This document shows positions 6,936 to 8,412 of a stretch of 8,412 nt of DNA, piece by piece. Location of the stretch: NCBI GenBank assembly GCA_934371915.1, contig CAKROE010000100.1:1-8412 (forward strand), written 5' to 3'. Position 1 is the first letter of the stretch, and each line of letters opens with the position of its first letter. Below the pieces are notes generated by a model. That model worked only from the letters and a program-made list of their open reading frames with translations. It was not told the DNA's origin and did not search any database. Made by a program: the position numbers and the translations under genes. This DNA comes from an uncultured Blautia sp. (GTDB taxonomy: Bacteria > Bacillota > Clostridia > Lachnospirales > Lachnospiraceae).

Positions 6936-6954
6936 TGAGGTCTTTCCTTTTTTT
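6925..6954 (+). terminator. Intrinsic terminator overlapping the MATE stop codon
   Basis: GGAAAGAC (6925-6932) pairs perfectly with GTCTTTCC (6940-6947) across the loop TGATGAG, followed by seven T at 6948-6954. The TGA stop of the MATE gene is at 6933-6935, the first bases of the loop. It closes the unit that starts near 3709. Confidence 0.88.
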
Positions 6955-7009
6955 ATACATAAACATAGTAATAAAAACTACATCACAAAGAAAATAAAAC
7001 AATAAAACA

Positions 7010-7038
7010 TTGACATACATGGTGAAAAGATTTATACT
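7010..7038 (+). promoter_or_regulatory. Near-consensus sigma-A promoter of the oxidoreductase gene
   Basis: TTGACA at 7010-7015 is a perfect -35 box, the spacer is 17 bp, and TATACT at 7033-7038 matches the -10 consensus at five of six positions. Transcription should start near 7044-7046, giving a leader of about 45 bases before the ATG at 7090. Such a strong promoter normally needs a repressor, in keeping with the palindrome just downstream. Confidence 0.85.
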
Positions 7039-7047
7039 AACAAATAG

Positions 7048-7060
7048 TTTGATAATCAAA
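7048..7060. promoter_or_regulatory. FabT-like operator palindrome TTTGAT-A-ATCAAA
   Basis: A perfect 6-1-6 palindrome lies a few bases after the expected transcription start, where a bound protein would block initiation or early elongation. The form TTTGA-N3-TCAAA, flanked by A on the left and T on the right, resembles the site of FabT, the MarR-family repressor of fatty-acid synthesis genes in streptococci and lactococci. No such regulator is encoded in the window, so it would act from elsewhere. The resemblance is from memory of the consensus. Confidence 0.58.
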
Positions 7061-7089
7061 ATAAATACCGGAAAGAAAAAGGAGATACT

Positions 7090-8163
7090 ATGCATACAGA
7101 TAATACATCATTAAAGCCACTTCAGATAGGAGAACTGACAGCAGAGAAACCAATCATCCAGGGCGGTATGGGAGTCGGTGTCAGCCGGAGCTCTCTTGCA
7201 GGTGCAGTGGCGGCAGAGGGAGGCATCGGGATTATTTCGACGGCACAGATTGGATATGACGAGGAAGGTTTTGAACGGGATCAGGCAGGATGTAACCGCC
7301 TTGCCATAAGTAAACACATCCGTCGGGCAAAAGAGATCGCTGGCGGCAGAGGGCTGGTTGGTGTCAATATCATGGTGGCACTGAAACATTACAAAGAGCA
7401 TGTGCAGGAAGCGGTGAAGGCCGGTGCAGACGTAATCATCAGCGGAGCCGGACTTCCGATGGATCTGCCCAAATTAATCGGAGACAGTGTAACAAAAATT
7501 GCACCAATCGTTTCTTCCAAAAGAGCTGCGCAGCTGATTTTGAAAATGTGGGCGCACCGTTATGAGCGTACAGCCGATTTTCTTGTGATCGAAGGACCGA
7601 AGGCCGGAGGTCATCTGGGGTTTTCACGAGAGCAGTTAAAGGATGTGGAAGCGCTTGATTATGATCAGGAGATTAAAGAAATTATTGCATGTAAAAAAGT
7701 ATATGAAGAAAAATTTCATACAAAGATTCCGGTGATCGTTGCAGGGGGGATTTTTGACAGAAGTGACATTGATCATGCACTGGAATTAGGGGCTGATGGG
7801 GTGCAGATTGCCAGCCGGTTCGTGACAACAGCGGAATGTGACGCATCTGAAGAATATAAACAGGCTTATATAAATGCAAAGAAAGAAGATATTCAGATTA
7901 TTCAGAGTCCGGTCGGAATGCCGGGAAGAGCTCTTCGAAATGAATTTATCAAAGGTCTGGAAAGTACCAGAAAACCGATCACAAAATGCTACAATTGTCT
8001 CGAGAAATGTGATCCGCGGTCAGTGCCGTATTGTATCACGAAAGCACTGATCGATGCAGTCAGAGGAGACATAAAGAATGGTCTCATTTTCTGCGGAGAA
8101 AATGTGGATCGTATTCATGAGATGACAACCGTGCATGATCTGATGCAGGAACTTTGTTACTGA
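7090..8163 (+). CDS. FMN-dependent nitronate monooxygenase / FabK-like flavin oxidoreductase
   Basis: The 357-residue protein is a TIM-barrel flavin enzyme of the 2-nitropropane dioxygenase/nitronate monooxygenase group, which also contains the enoyl-ACP reductase FabK. Marks are PIIQGGMGVGVS (21-32), GGIGIIS (44-50), GVNIMVAL (91-98), ADVIISGAGLP (113-123), the flavin-site EGPKAGGHLG with H175 (168-177), VAGGIFD (217-223) and GADGVQIASRF (234-244). Family members oxidise nitronates or reduce enoyl thioesters with FMN and NAD(P)H; which applies here is not settled by sequence. It is longer than typical FabK (about 310-320 residues) because of a tail with C300, C303, C307 and C315, spaced CxxCx3Cx7C, a possible metal or Fe-S site. 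The start follows AAAGGAG at 7078-7084. It has its own strong promoter and a FabT-like operator, which favours a role in lipid metabolism. It ends 7 bp inside the convergent membrane-protein gene. Confidence 0.85.
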   Translation: MHTDNTSLKPLQIGELTAEKPIIQGGMGVGVSRSSLAGAVAAEGGIGIISTAQIGYDEEGFERDQAGCNRLAISKHIRRAKEIAGGRGLVGVNIMVALKHYKEHVQEAVKAGADVIISGAGLPMDLPKLIGDSVTKIAPIVSSKRAAQLILKMWAHRYERTADFLVIEGPKAGGHLGFSREQLKDVEALDYDQEIKEIIACKKVYEEKFHTKIPVIVAGGIFDRSDIDHALELGADGVQIASRFVTTAECDASEEYKQAYINAKKEDIQIIQSPVGMPGRALRNEFIKGLESTRKPITKCYNCLEKCDPRSVPYCITKALIDAVRGDIKNGLIFCGENVDRIHEMTTVHDLMQELCY

Positions 8164-8412
8164 ACCGGTTCGCGGTTCCGAAATTTTGCGTACATTGCGT
8201 GAACGACAGTGATCAGAGACGGAAGCAACATCAGGATTCCGTACCAGTTGGAATCGGACAGAAGTATCAGTGGAAGCACAAAGGCCAGAAAAAAACCAAA
8301 GTACAACATTCCGGACAGTATACATGGCAGAAAATGATTCCAGCCGATCAGGCCGGACAATGCGGCAAGGATCAGCATGAGAAATGCAATATAATTTGTA
8401 AGAGTATTCTGC
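8157..8412 (-). CDS. Small integral membrane protein, 5' end beyond the right window edge
   Basis: The minus-strand frame ends with TAA at 8157-8159 and is open to the window edge, giving at least 84 residues. An ATG at 8376-8378 would give 73 residues, but it has no ribosome site upstream (the preceding bases read ATTGCATTTCTC). The residues before it (TNYIAFLM) continue a hydrophobic helix, so the real start is probably outside the window. Three membrane segments are visible: YIAFLMLILAALSGLIGW, a long one around ILSGMLYFGFFLAFVLPLIL, and YGILMLLPSLITVVHAMY. A basic tail (KFRNREPVQ) follows, likely cytoplasmic. The family is not recognised. It converges on the oxidoreductase gene and overlaps its last 7 bp. 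Confidence 0.65.
   Translation of the reverse strand, partial: QNTLTNYIAFLMLILAALSGLIGWNHFLPCILSGMLYFGFFLAFVLPLILLSDSNWYGILMLLPSLITVVHAMYAKFRNREPVQ

Noticed and set aside
6656..6997. 113-codon plus-strand frame inside and beyond the MATE gene
   Set aside because: It is an alternative frame of the transporter coding sequence. The product is rich in Arg, Ser and Trp with no domain, and there is no ribosome site.
8157..8378. ATG at 8378 as the true start of the minus-strand membrane protein
   Set aside because: It has no ribosome site, the frame stays open to the window edge, and a hydrophobic segment runs across the ATG.
1..8412. CRISPR array, tRNA, rRNA or intact insertion sequence
   Set aside because: No regularly spaced direct repeats, tRNA-like cloverleaf ending in CCA, rRNA segment or transposase frame was seen on either strand.

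Overview
The window looks like chromosome from a low-to-mid GC Gram-positive anaerobe, most likely a gut Clostridium-type organism of the Lachnospiraceae. The evidence is strong AGGAGG-type ribosome sites, intrinsic terminators, A/T-rich promoters with consensus -10 boxes, a BspA-type leucine-rich-repeat surface protein, a MATE transporter of the clostridial kind and a nitronate monooxygenase/FabK-like enzyme with a Cys-rich tail. This is an inference from style and gene families; no marker gene is present to fix the genus.

Layout. Positions 1-300 hold the tail of an unrecognised reading frame, a doubtful 27-codon ORF and a strong terminator. Positions 384-3305 encode a secreted 973-residue protein made of four LRR_5 (BspA-type) modules. 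Positions 3306-3702 contain no intact gene. They hold unassigned sequence, a strong terminator, a 19-bp perfect inverted repeat that begins inside the terminator's T-run, and the first 12 codons of a single-strand-binding-protein gene (ssb) fused to unrelated sequence. This looks like a deletion scar, possibly of a mobile element.

From an extended -10 promoter at about 3698, one plausible transcription unit runs to a terminator at 6925-6954. It contains a small Cro/C1-type HTH regulator, an overlapping 40-codon ORF, a GAF-PAS-like-GGDEF diguanylate cyclase with intact active site and I-site, and a MATE efflux pump whose stop codon lies in the loop of the terminator hairpin. The unit pairs a local repressor and a c-di-GMP-making sensor with an efflux pump. 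The co-transcription and its meaning are inferred.

A separate near-consensus promoter at 7010-7038 drives the flavin oxidoreductase gene at 7090-8163. A perfect TTTGAT-A-ATCAAA palindrome sits on its expected transcription start. This resembles the operator of the fatty-acid-synthesis repressor FabT and suggests that the enzyme belongs to a lipid regulon. The last gene, on the minus strand, encodes a small membrane protein cut by the window edge, and it overlaps the oxidoreductase gene tail to tail by 7 bp.

No rRNA, tRNA, CRISPR array, complete insertion sequence or replication origin was seen. The best candidates for something new are the regulator/micro-ORF/cyclase/efflux unit and the palindrome-controlled oxidoreductase.
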